In this document: positions 35,813 to 47,019 of the stretch, one piece after another
Layout of the letters: each line of letters begins with the position of its first letter
How positions within the stretch are numbered: position 1 is the stretch's first letter
Assembly: GCF_030867095.1 (NCBI RefSeq)
Contig: NC_081829.1
Span: 55,012,491-55,076,490 of the forward strand
Length of the DNA: 64,000 bases
Direction: 5' to 3'
Source of the DNA: Alligator mississippiensis
Taxonomy: Eukaryota; Chordata; Crocodylia; Alligatoridae
Position numbers and translations under genes: made by a program
The notes under the pieces: model-generated
The model's input: only the letters and a program-made list of their open reading frames with translations
What the model was told of the DNA's origin: nothing
Databases searched by the model: none

Positions 35813-36135
35813 TAGTGATTCTCACCTTTTTTTGTATCAGGACCCATTTGTAAACATCCATGGCCAATCCCAACCCAGTGCCCCTCACTCCTTCCCCCAG
35901 GCCCCAACCCAAGGGCTGGGTGTGTGGTGGGGCATGGGGGACCCCAAGCAGCCCCTTGCAGGATGGAACTCTTAACAGCTTGCAAGGGAAAAGCCACGGT
36001 TTCCCACATTTTTCTCCTTCAAAGGAGAATCCATTTTTAAAATTTGTTGATCCATTTTTAAAGTCTGTCTGCAACCCTTTCATATATTCTTGCGACCTAC
36101 TTTTGTGTCATGATCCATGGGTTGAGAAACACTGA
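35813..36135. mobile_element. hAT-like MITE nested in CR1 'A'
   Basis: The 323-bp insert begins TAGTGATTCTCACC and ends GGTTGAGAAACACTGA, imperfect inverted termini (GTG-TTCTCA-CC type). It splits the CR1 sequence CCCTTACTG / AATGGGGGAGGC. The flanks CTTACTG (35806-35812) and CTTACCG (36136-36142) are a target duplication with one mismatch, as left by hAT transposition. The body is GC-rich without a transposase. Confidence 0.8.
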
Positions 36136-36534
36136 CTTACCGAATGGGGGAGGCAACCTAGTAACATAGGATGCAGAAAAGGCTGAAGTGCTCAATGACT
36201 CCTTCACCTCAGCCTTCACAAGCAAGGTCAGCTCCTAGACTACTACACCTGGTAGCACACTTTGGGGAAGAGGTGAGCAGTCAACTGTGGCAAAAGAACA
36301 GGTTAGGGACTACTTAGAAAAGCTGAACATGTACAAGTCCATGGGGCCGGGCGGGATGCACTCGCTGAGGAAGTTGGCCAGTGAGATTGGAAAGCCACGG
36401 GCCATCATCTTTGAAAACACATGGTGATCGGGGGAGATCCCAGATGATTGGAAAAGGGCAAATATAGTGCCCATATTTAAGTAAGGGAATAAGGGGGATC
36501 CAGGGAACTACAGACTCACCTCAGTCTTCGGAAA

Positions 36535-37170
36535 AGCGCAAGCTCAGTGGTGACCTGGTGGCTGCCTATAAGTACATAGGAGGTGTGTATCAGGATCTGG
36601 GGGAACGTCTGTTCACCAGAACACCCCAAGGGGATAACAAGGACCAACGGTCATAAGCTCCTTCAAGACTGTTTTAGGCTGGACATAAGGAAAAACTTCT
36701 TTACTGTCCAAGCCCCCAAGAACTGGAATAGACTCCCTCCAGAAGTGGTGCAGGCACCTACTGTGGACCCATTCAAGAAATGTTTGAATGCTTATCTTGT
36801 TGGGATCCTTTGATCCCTCAAGGAATAACGGCCATAAGTTGTTAGAGAGTAGGTTCAGACTAGACATTAGAAGGCACTACTTCACAGTCAGGGTGGCTAG
36901 GATCTGGAACCATCTTCCAAGGGAAGTAGTGCTGGCTCCTACCTTGGGGTTCTTTAAGAGGAGGCTTGATGATTACCTAGCTGGGGTCATTTGAGCCCAG
37001 TTTTCTCTCCTGCCCAGAGAAGGGGGTCGGACTAGAAGATCTTCAAGGTCCCTTCTGACCCTACATCTATGAATCTATGACCCTAGCTGACTTCATGCCC
37101 CTGGGGCAGGGGGCTGGACTTGATGATTTTCAAGGTCCCTTCCAGCCCTAATGTCTATGAAATCTATGAA
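36535..37170 (+). mobile_element. CR1 'B' nested in CR1 'A' (split by 'C')
   Basis: A 5'-truncated CR1 of a different subfamily inserts into A after GTCTTCGGAAAA. Its first part (36535-36817) encodes RLDIRKNFFTVQAPKNWNRL and LNAYLVGIL. Its tail (37081-37170) reads GACTTCATGCCCCTGGGGCAG and ends GTCTATGAAATCTATGAA. A resumes with CTCATGGAGCAAATCCTC. The AAAA at both junctions may be the short target duplication. Confidence 0.85.
36818..37080 (+). mobile_element. CR1 'C' nested in CR1 'B'
   Basis: A 263-bp 3' end of another CR1 copy (NNGHKLLESRFRLDIRRHYF, then LDDYLAGVI and stop) ends in ACATCTATGAATCTATGA. It sits between CR1 B's GGATCCTTTGATCCC and CCCTAGCTGACTTC, so it inserted after B. It is very similar to the 3' end of the copy at 23180-23535. 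Confidence 0.85.
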
Positions 37171-38212
37171 AACTCATGGAGCAAATCCTCAAGAAATTAA
37201 TTTCTAAGCACTTGGAGCAGAAGGTGATTTGAAACAGTCAGCATGGATTCACCAAGGGCAAGTCATGCCTGACCAACTTGATTGCCTTCTATGAAGAGAT
37301 GATTGGCTCTGTGGATGCAGGGAGACCAGTGGATGTGGCGTACCTTAATTTTAGCAAGCCCTTTGATATAGTCTACCACAACATTCTCACAGGCAAGCTA
37401 AGGAGGTATGGGTTGGATGAATGGACTGTAAGGTGGATAGAAAACTGCCTGGATCATAGGGCTCAGAGAGTAGTAATTGATGCCTAGTTGGCAGTTAGTA
37501 TCAAGTGGTGTGCCCCAGGGGTCAGTAATGGGGCTGGTTTTGTTCAATATCTTCATCAATGACCTGGAAGATGGCAATAGAGTGCATCCTCAGCAAGTTT
37601 GCAGATGACACTAAGCTGGGGGGAGTAGTAGATGTACTTGAGGTTAGGTTTAGGATTCAGAGAGACCTAGACAATTTATTGCAGGATTGGATCAAAAGAA
37701 ATCTCATGAGGTTGAGTTAGGACAAGTGTAAAGTCCTGCACGTAGGATGGAATGGTCCCATGCACTGGTGCAGGCTGAGGGCTGACTGGCTGGGTAGCAG
37801 CTCTGCAGAAAAGGACCTGGGGGTTACAGTGGACAATAAGCTGAATATGAGCCAACAGTGTGCCCTTGTTGCCAAGAATACTAATGGCGTACTGGGCTGC
37901 ATTGATAGGAGTGTTGCCAACAGATCAAGGGAAGTGATTCTTCCCCTCTATTCAGGACTGGTGAGGCCACATCTGCAGTACTGTATGCAGTTTTGGGCTC
38001 CCCACTACAGAAAGGATGTGGACAAATTAGAGAGAGTTCAGTGGAAGTTCAGCAATGCAAATGGTGAGGGGGCTGGGGTGCATGACTTCTGAGGAGAGGC
38101 TAAAGGAACTGGGCGTACTTAGTCTAGAGAAGAGAAGACTGAGAGGGGATTTAATAATAGCCTTCAACTACCTGAAGGGTGATCCAAAAGAGGATGGAGT
38201 TAGACCAGGGAT

Positions 38213-39060
38213 GGGCAATTATTTCAGGTGCAGGGCCGCTTACCCAGTTTTGGCAAGATGTTGAGGGCCACATGGGTAGCCCCGCCCCTTGACAGGTGCC
38301 CTGCTTCCTGGTCACCATCTTGGGACCAATGTCTTGGGACCAGTGTCCCAGGGCCAGCACCAGTGTGGCCCAGAGCAGGGCACAGGCTGGCAGGGGTCTG
38401 TGAAGCCGGCCTGGGCTGCACCAGCAAGGAGAGGAGGGAGCTGGCCGGGCTCCATAGAGCCCCTGCTGGCCAGGACCTTGTACCCCTGCTGCCCTGCTCT
38501 GGGCCCTGCTGGTGCTGGCCTTGGGACACTGGTGCGGGCCCTGTGCTCCCGCACCCGCTCACTCCCAGTGCCCCCCTCAGCCCAGCAGTACAGATTGGGG
38601 GGAAGGGGGGGGCGCACAGCCCCAACCCCCTGCTCACCAGCAGGGAAGGAGCTGGTGCGTAATGCGGGGAAAAGTGGCCCCTCACCTGGCCTATGGCCAG
38701 TGCTCCCTGCTGCAGCCACTCGCAGGGCTGTCCTGAGCAGGCACAGGCAGCCCCATGCAGGCTGCAAGTGGCTGCAGCATGGGGCACTGGCCACAGGGTG
38801 GGCACAGGGCCACTTTTCCTATGCACTCAGCACCAGCTTGTAACCCGCAGCTACTGTCAGCCTGGCCCCTGCGCGGCTCTGGGCTCGCCTGTGGGACTGT
38901 GCTGTGACGGCAGCAGCTGCTGCTCTCCCCAGCTTGCTGTGCCAGGCACTGTTTGCTGCTGCTGCCTGCCTGGAGCTCACGCACTGGGTAGCAGAGGCAA
39001 TGGTGTTAGCCTCACTGAAGCTTACTGCGGTGCGAGCTCTGGGTAGGCAGCAGCAGCAAA
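38213..39060. repeat. GC-rich insertion in CR1 'A', hAT-like left end
   Basis: CR1 sequence GAGGATGGAGTTAGAC is followed at once by CAGGGATGGGCAATTATTTC, a hAT-style terminus, then by 0.85 kb of GC-rich DNA. CR1 resumes at GGATGATCTAGGTGGGG. Parts resemble the repeat at 1732-2115 (GGGGAAAAGTGGCCCCTC). A repeated theme (GGGACCAGTGTCCCAGGGCC) and inverted near-copies appear within it. The right terminus was not recognised, and some CR1 3' sequence is missing, so a deletion or a composite insertion is likely. Confidence 0.5.
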
Positions 39061-41852
39061 CACTTCTGGGATGATCTAGGTGGGGATGATTCTGCTTTGA
39101 GAAGGGGGTTGGACTAGATGACTTCCTGAGGTCCCCTCAAACCCTAATTATCTGTGATACTATTATTCTATGATTCTAACATAAGTAGTTTTTAATATAC
39201 TTGGTTAATTTGAATGTCTTCTCAAGTGTTATAAAATTAGCTTCTTATCTAAATGCTGGGTTAGTATGACCTGTCATTATCATCTTGAGGAGCAGAATAT
39301 TTTACATGTGGAACCTTACATATATTGTCATTGAGTTTGTGACTTATTGCAGTTAATATCACATCAAAATAAAAGAGGAAAAAAATCTTGGTATCAAAAT
39401 TTATACAGTATGATTACAAAATATCCACTGCCATGGTAATTGTAGTTCTTTGTGGAAACATTACATGTAAACTAAACCATGCCAGTAATGATTCATCTGG
39501 ATCTTTTTTTTCTGCTTCATATACAGGTAATTTCCATAAATGTTACTAGCAGTTAAGGAGTACAGGAAATAGTTTGATCTTTAGAATGATACTTTGTTAC
39601 TGAGCTCACAGGGACTCCACACAAACACAGCAGGGCACCTGTGTGCCCTCCCTTGTAGGATTGGTGCCTAAATGACTATCCTGAAGATTTTCAAGCGCAG
39701 CAGCAACATTATGCTAGCTAAACTTGTTTTACTGAAAAACAAAACACAGTTAAGGGAACCGCAGCAAAAGGAATTAATTAGCTCAGCTGTACAAAGTTCC
39801 AAGAATCTTGTAGCACCCACGTGTATGCGTGGATTTTGTGTAGTGAAGCTTCCAGTTTCCGGGAATGAAATTTGTGAAGAACCATATCCTCCCCTTCTTC
39901 AGTTTTTTAGAACATACCTCTCACCCCAAAGGATGTATTCATTCAGAAATGCTGGTGAATTAATCTCTTTAAATTAAAGAACTCTTCCAATAATCTTCAT
40001 TTCATAAGACTTTGTTCATAAGGTAAATAATTTTTCAGTAGCAAAATTGCAATTTAGGAACATCAGTTTTGTGTCAAGCATGCTATGTTGGGAGTGACAT
40101 ATTTCAAAATGGGAACCAGGTGAGGAATATTTTTCAGAAGTCTTTTATGTCCCATGAAGTGATATAGGCTTAGCTTTTTTTTTTAAAAGCTGTCTCTTGG
40201 GATCAGGAGTTGTAGATTTGAGTACCCTTGATTAACTCTGAATCAGCTTTTTCTGTTTAATTACTACTTAGACATTATTCTGTTCCTTGTTAAATCTGTT
40301 GCAGCTGGTGTGAGGTAACTTGTCCTTCCTTTTTGTGTTTGCTAGCAAATATCTTTACATCTTAGTTACACTTCCTGTCATACAAAAAATATAGTTTCAA
40401 CTTTCAGTTTTCCTTTTTATAATATAGAATTATATGTGGAAAAAAATGTAAAAGCAGTTTCTGTACAGCCTTATAGATGGATAGTCTGGGAGGATTCAGC
40501 TTAACAGATGCCTACATTTAATGGCAGCTTGTGCCTACACTTAAGGGCAGTTTGTTAAATAAGATCTCCTTCAATAGCCTGAATTTCCCTGGATTTTACT
40601 TTTATTGTACAGTTGTTTGAGAACCTGTTTTAGCAACAATGATCCTAAAGGCCTTGTGCTGCCTCTGATAAAATCTAGGTGTTATCTGTTTGTACTGTAG
40701 GGTCCCTGTTTTCTTAACATATTTTCTTTATCAGAGAGAAAACTGTTAACACCAGGCACCATCTGTTGTCTGATCTGTAAGTTTAATTTTGCATTAGTTT
40801 CTGCAAGCATGGCCTGGAGGGTGGAATGATTAAAAACCAAAGTGAGTGAAATCAGCAAACAGGAAACTTTGATCTCAAAAACTGTAATCTTATTTTGCAT
40901 TTTGCATTCAGCTTCCTTTTTTTTAAGGAAAATAAATTAATTTTGTATTGGTTTGTTAATAAAACTGTTGAAATATGTTTGTGCAACTAAATATAGTTTT
41001 ACACTAAATTTGGTATCACTTTTTGTTAACAGGAAGATGCACTACTTTGATGATAATTTATATAAGTAATTATATACCTTCCAGTGAATTTGTTCTGATT
41101 TGTGACTTTTACCTTTTTATCATATTAGATAACTGTGAAGAACAGATTTCTACTTTACTAGAAGAAATGTTTTTACTTAGGATGTGCATCAAAATGGATG
41201 CATGAAACTGGATGTGGATTGTTTGGCATTGAAGTCGAAATGCAAATTAGTATTTAAGTATTTTTTACTAAGGAAAAACTTATTTTTAATTCACCAACCT
41301 TTTTCTTCCTTATATTGAAAGTGACTGATTTAATAAACAAAGTGATTATTGAATTAGAGCTAATAGATTAATGGTTTGTTTCAGGTGACAATGGGCCATA
41401 TGTTCAAAGATACTTTGGTGCCTAAATGTGTAGATTAAGTGCATGCTGAAACTTCCAAACGTAGCTATTCGCATCTTTTAGTTGACAAAAGATTTTTTGA
41501 AATCTGCCCCTGGGTTCTTTGGATTTTTAAGAATTAGAAAAGTTTGTCCTCTTCCCACATGGTTTTTATTCAGATTGGAAAAAGAAAACAAGCTTTCAGC
41601 TCCTAAGTAGTTATCAATTTTGAATAAGTCCAAAAGGAGCAAGTAGTAATTCTGTACTTGCTAGCTAAAATGAAATCAGAAGTTATTAGAGCAAAAGCTT
41701 GTCTGAAAACAGAAACTAGCAATACATTTGGGGAAACATGTAAATACTAGCATTCACTCCATTGTAATGAAAAGTACAGGTCATTCTAGCATATTTACAA
41801 AGTTAAGTTGACATCAAAAACTAAAGATGTTTTTCCCCCTAATATTATATAG

Positions 41853-42145
41853 GTGAAGAGTGGTTCCAAAGAGGATGGAGCTAGACTGTTCTCAGTTATG
41901 GTAGATGACAGAACAAGGAGCAATGGTCTCAAGTTACATCAAGGGAAGTTTAGATGGGATATTAGGAAAAACTTTCTTACTAGGAGGGTAGTAAAACACT
42001 GGAACAGGTTACCTAGAGAGGTTGTGGAATCTCCATCCATGGAGGCTTTTAAGACCCAGCTAGCCTTGACTCGGATGATATAATTAGAGATGGACTAGAT
42101 GACCTTCTGAGGTCCCTTCCAATCCTAGTTTTCTATGATAGTATA
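41853..42145 (+). mobile_element. CR1 3' fragment
   Basis: A short 5'-truncated copy with an open 76-codon remnant of the C-terminus (SNGLKLHQGKFRWDIRKNF, RVVKHWNRLPREVVESP), followed by the 3' UTR ending CTAGTTTTCTATGATAG. It closely resembles the copy at 18600-18870, so the two belong to the same subfamily. Confidence 0.9.
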
Positions 42146-44450
42146 TAGTATTTTAAAAGACAGTATGCCACTAAAATTTGAGGAGAACTTGCTTATACAG
42201 AAGATGAGTTCTGTTAAGTTAATGCAGTAAGTTTAGGCTTTGAAATAAGTTGTCATGATATCAGATTAAATTCTGAAAAGAAAATGATAGTTCAGTAAAA
42301 AGCCAATTTAAATAAATAAATCCAATGTTTATTTTATCATCTATTTTTATCCTCCTTGACTTCTGCTTTAATATATCCTCAAATTATATAGCTCCTTTCA
42401 TTTTTATAGTTGGCTTTTAGTATCCTCATTTGTTTGGGCTACAGTCTGAGCATTTTTTCAAAGGAATCAATTTCTGTCTAATAACTGAAATGGTTTCATA
42501 TGCAGCCCTGGTGATGATGGAGACTACACTCCACTTAAATATTAGACTATTTTTTCTCAGTCTTTTTGAGCAATGAACTTCTGTCAAATTTTAGAATTTT
42601 TTATTGACCAGTATTCATCTTTACTGTTCAATGTTTAACTGAAAAGGGTTGGAGGAGGTGTGATTTTATAGGCCATTAACCATGCCCCCTAGTGGAACAC
42701 CAGTGGTTAATGGACCACAAGATAAGATTATTGAAACGAAAATGAAAAAATAAGTAAAATATGGTTCAGCTACACTAGGGACTATCCAGAAGTCAGTAAA
42801 TTCTTTGGTAAGATACAGACTACACAGTAACTTGGACCATGGATGTGTACCAGTTTTCGCTTCTCATCAAGAGACCCTTATTAATTTGCTATATAAAAGA
42901 AACATGTTGCTCCATTGTACTAAGTGAAGTTAAATTCACACTTTTATGGAAAAGCTATGCAAAGCCTTATGCAACACTTCCCTCCTGTTTAATTTTTTTG
43001 CTTCATTTTAAGGACTTTAGGTTGTGTGTGTGAAATTGTAGCAGATGGCTTCAAAGCTTAGTAGGGGCTCAGATCTTCCACTTTCTCCCCTGCTTTGAAA
43101 TGATTAATCATGTTGACTTTTTAGGCTGTCTTCAGGCATTCCCCCAAAGTTAAAGCAGAGGTAAGATGAATGCTGTGAATTCTGACCTCTTTCAAATCTC
43201 TTGGGCTAAATTATGCTGTCAGGTATTTTGCTGCAAATTCAGATTAAAAACCGTCCATTTTTTTTCAGAGTTTCAGTGAGTTCTGGAAGATGGTCCTACA
43301 TTGTGCCATGTTTGTGTCACATTGGAAGATTTGGGTCTCAGTCATGATGACCTATGTATTTTAAATGTAATAAAAACAATTAAAGTTTTAAGATTTAAAC
43401 TGGTATAGGAGATACAGCATCTCCCAATCCTCTTTCTAAATTCATTATTGGACATGGTACAACAGCTTTGGGGCTTCATTGTACAGGAGGTGCCAGTACT
43501 TAAAATAGCAGGTAATTGTTGGTGTAATCTAACGTGAATTTGAACCTATATAACTTACATGGGGAAAATTACTCTGGTATGGAAGTGACATTTTTGGCTT
43601 ATGCCATTTCTGGAGGAGTTGAAGCCAAACTGTAATGCTTTATCCTTACACTCCTGTGACCTATTTGACTTGTACCTGTTGTTTTTGTGGGTCCAGGCAC
43701 GCAGGAAACAGCTCAGCCATTTAAGGGTCATACTGAGAAATAGCAACAGGCTGTTCCAGTGCTTTACACTGGTCTCTTACTACCTTCTCACCTGATCTTC
43801 CTGTTCCTCTCCTAGATCTTGCTTCCATTCATCTCTTTCCCTGCCCTGTCTTATCGCCCAACTGCTTTTCAGTTCCTGACCTCTTGCTTCTTGCCTCTGG
43901 CTCCTGGTTACTCATCTCAGCTCCTGACTCTTTGCTGGGATTGCTTTCCAGCCAGTGGGATGAACCATTCTGGTTCTGACATGAACTGAAAACAGCCACC
44001 CCTGTATTGGAATCAAAATTGGACAATATAAAGAGTTGAATAAATAGAACTATACCATTTTTTACTGTACAGATATAATTTTACCAATGTAACTGGTAAC
44101 TCTTTCTCAGTAGACTAGCCCACAGTTCCCAGCCTGCAATAAGTTCCAAAGAGGATTGTATCTGCTTGTGCAAAATTCATTACAGGATTGAGGCCTTATG
44201 ATCTGATTTTTGTTTACTATATGCCCATTATATTTGCTTGTATTTTAAGACCTTTTTACATTACCAAAATGGTATAAAGAGATCTTTGGACTTCAGATTT
44301 TCCACTGACAGACTGCTGTTTTTCAACTGCTTTGGTAATGCTTAAATAGGACATTTCTCACTGTCAGGACACTGTAGGTTGAATGCTTCTTAATTTTAAT
44401 AATTTAAACAATAATTATAGCTAATTCTTATTTTTCCTGTTGTTTTATAG

Positions 44451-47019
44451 GCAGATTTAGAAAACAAACCAGTAAATGGCCTCAGACCAGAACCCATGGA
44501 ATGCAGTATATGTGGTCATGGTGAAAAATACAGGGTGAAAACAAGCCAAACACTGCCCTTTGAAAATGTACAGTCTAATGAAAAAGAAAGCATGACAGGC
44601 TTAGAAGCAGAAAAGTGGACAAATAATGAGAAACCGTCTTTTGGTGTCCATGTCAATGGAGATTTCCATGGAACCGTGACAGGAAATGAACACTTGAAAA
44701 ATTCTGAAGAAGGTGAAAAAACAGTCTCTCCCAGTGAGTTAGTTGAGCCAAAAAAGATTTTTGCACAAACCATCAAAAATGGCCTAAAAACCATACATTA
44801 TTCACCATCAGAATCAGATGTATCACTGACAAAATTAATTGTAGAAGAAAGGGCAGATTTGACAAACAGCTGCAGAGAAAACAACTCCCATAATACACAC
44901 TGGACAAATACTGCTAATTTGAATAATATTGTGAACACTTTGACAACAAATGTTTGCTGTATTCATCCAGAAAAACAAGGAAGTATTTTCATGAGACAGA
45001 AATTAAACTCTACCAGTAAAATCTTTCAAAGTTCTGATAATTCAGTTTTGCAAAGCAGTTCCATTGAGGATCCACAGGAAAGGGCATGTTGTACCCCTGT
45101 GCCTGAAACAGAAGTCCATGTAGAGAAAGATGCAGTTAAAATACCAAACAAAAAGGCACAACATGAAAATTCCCCACTTCAGCCAACTTTTTTGTCTCTG
45201 ATTAAAAACAGAAACTTAACTGTAGAACAAGTAGTAGCTATTGAAGCATTAACAAAATTATCGGAAGTCCCATTAGAAGCTTCAACACCAACTAAAACAG
45301 AAAGTATTGATCATGTAGCACAACAAACAACTTCCCATCTACTCCACCATTCCAAAAGGGACATTTCATCTGCCTTGACATCTTCTACGTTAAAGGAAAT
45401 CAAAGATGCATTTTTACAGAATGAACAGCAGCTCTTGTCTCACCATAATGATTCAGAGAAACAGTTCCTTAATAAGGCAGTGTTGTACAATGGCCAAAGT
45501 ACTGTTTCAGAATTACATAATAAGTCTGCCAGTAAGATTGATGGGTTATATAAATTTCATTTAAGTCCAAGAGACACTAAATCTTTATCTGTTTTAGCAA
45601 CTAATGCAAAATCATCTTCAGGACCTACTACCAAGGAAAAAAACTCCCTCCATAAAGAAGTTACCATTGCTCCATGTTCTAACAAGTCGTGTAATGTCCA
45701 ACAAATGAGTAATAAATTGGAGATTCTTGGCCAGTTAGAAAAGAAAGATCATAAGTATGTGAACTTAAAAAGTAATTCCATAATTAAGGAAGGAGGAATT
45801 CACAGTCAGGATGAGGAAGATGTAGCTACACAATTAACTCAACTTGCAGCAATAATTGAATCAAACCAGACAAATCCAGAACAGCAAAATGATGTAAAGA
45901 CTTCACTTCTCAATCTTATATCACATGAGATGCAACCAAAACATAACCAAGATCAATACCTACTGCAGAAAAAACAATCTGTATTTATAAAGCACAATTA
46001 TAATTCCTTGCTGGTAAAGCAAAAACATTCGGCACAAAAAAAAGGAAAAAATGCACCATGGAAACAAAGACACAAAAAGAAGCCTCAAGATGCAGGCTAT
46101 CAACAAAGTAATGAAAAACAGCAAGAGCAGTCAGCATGCCAGCATAGTGAGTTAGAGGATGTTTGGATGTCATCAAAACTGCACGGACTTGGTCAAACCA
46201 TGTCACAAGATTCAAAAATTGCTGCGTCAGAAAAAAAATCTCCCAGAACCAAAGTCCAGAAGGCACTAAATCAAAGTACTTTATCACAGCAAAAACATAG
46301 ATTATTTCTACCACAAACTCAGATAAAAATCCATAGACCTTTACCTGAGGTACTACAGGAGAAAACAAAAGACAGGCTGTTTGGCTGTGAAGTAGTAACT
46401 GAGCAAATCAAAGCTGTAGGATCCAATGATATGTTAGGTATGGATCTACTGAAAAATGACACCGTTGTTACCTGTTCACAGTATGGTGAACTTGCTTCCA
46501 GTAATCCAATGACTGCTTCACAATTAAAAACAGAATCCTGTTTGAATAAATCAAGTGAAGACATACAGATGTTTACAGAAAAAGATGATAATTCTCAGGT
46601 ACAGCAAACAACGAATGTCATTCAGACGCATCCTTTGCCTCAGACACTTAATCAGTCTAACCAGAGAGCTAGTGAAATATATTGTGAAGCCCAAGCAAAT
46701 TTTTTGCAGAGCGCTACAGGGCAAAAAGTGGATCAGCACTTGCAAACACCACCTGCTACTTGTGCTGAAGCCGACTTACCAGATGCAGTAGAAACTCTCA
46801 GGAATATAGAGTGTGCAGGTGAAGTTACAGTTCTGACATCAACAAGTTTGGGTACCGATAAGACACAAAGTATAGGAGACTCAAGGTGTTCTCCAGCAAA
46901 GAATACACTCAGCAGCTTTCTTGAATCTCCTATGAAGTTCCTGGACACACCTACAAAAAATTTAATAGATACTCCAACAAAAAAAGGACAGTCTGAATTT
47001 CCAACCTGTGACTGTGTTG
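44451..47019 (+). CDS. TET1: TET1 exon 4 (large central exon)
   Basis: Residues 715-1570 plus the first base of codon 1571, linking the CXXC finger to the catalytic domain. It begins ADLENKPVNG and has conserved TET1 landmarks: CGHGE (residues 734-738), MTGLEAEKW (about 758-766), TVEQVVAIEALTKL (971-984), VATQLTQLAAII (1172-1183) and a basic Lys/Arg cluster (about 1237-1262, probably nuclear targeting). Near the end is a short repeat, LDTPTKNLIDTPTK. The last residues, CDCV, open the Cys-rich catalytic subdomain. The rest is Ser/Gln/Asn-rich and likely disordered. Acceptor TTGTTTTATAG; donor GTTG|GTAAGT, phase 1. The frame runs 4 codons into the intron before a stop, which is chance. Confidence 0.95.
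44496..44498 (+). promoter_or_regulatory. TET1: Predicted start codon of the CXXC-less short TET1
   Basis: ATG (Met730 of the long form) in GAACCCATGGAA: G at +4, C at -3. It is the first ATG in the TET1 frame downstream of the CpG island, because exon 3 has none and the codon just before exon 3 is a stop. It aligns with the methionine preceding the CGHGE motif, at which the human short isoform is reported to start. An out-of-frame ATG lies 21 bases upstream (44475). Use of this start here is inference. Confidence 0.6.

Larger units (their letters stand above)
35785..39178 (+). mobile_element. CR1 LINE 'A', host of a multi-level insertion stack
   Basis: CR1 sequence runs in order through five segments: 35785-35812 (linker), 36136-36534 (linker to RT start, MHSLRKLAS-type), 37171-38212 (RT core to C-terminus: [56 protein letters not shown]) and 39060-39178 (3' UTR ending TATTCTATGATTCT). 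The breaks are filled by a hAT-like element, a second CR1 that itself contains a third, and a GC-rich block. The relative insertion order can be read directly: A is oldest. The uninterrupted relative at 18100-18240 confirms the sequence across the first break. Confidence 0.85.
12625..44450 (+). other. TET1: TET1 intron 3 (31.8 kb, transposon-rich)
   Basis: The donor is GTAACG at 12625 and the acceptor TTGTTTTATAG ends at 44450. Stretches where I recognise no repeat or gene are 12690-15640, 15860-16860, 18880-19460, 20560-21530, 26730-27320, 27560-28160, 28380-28830, 29310-30200 (GC-richer, unassigned, at 29460-29700), 39180-41850 and 42150-44450. These are AT-rich, with short ORFs of chance length. 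The interval 16.9-39.2 kb carries most of the transposons, which are listed individually. Confidence 0.85.

Noticed and set aside
38224..38843. Overlapping open frames of 144-200 codons on both strands
   Set aside because: They fall in the GC-rich insertion within CR1 A and show no domains. Low stop frequency in GC-rich repeat DNA explains them.
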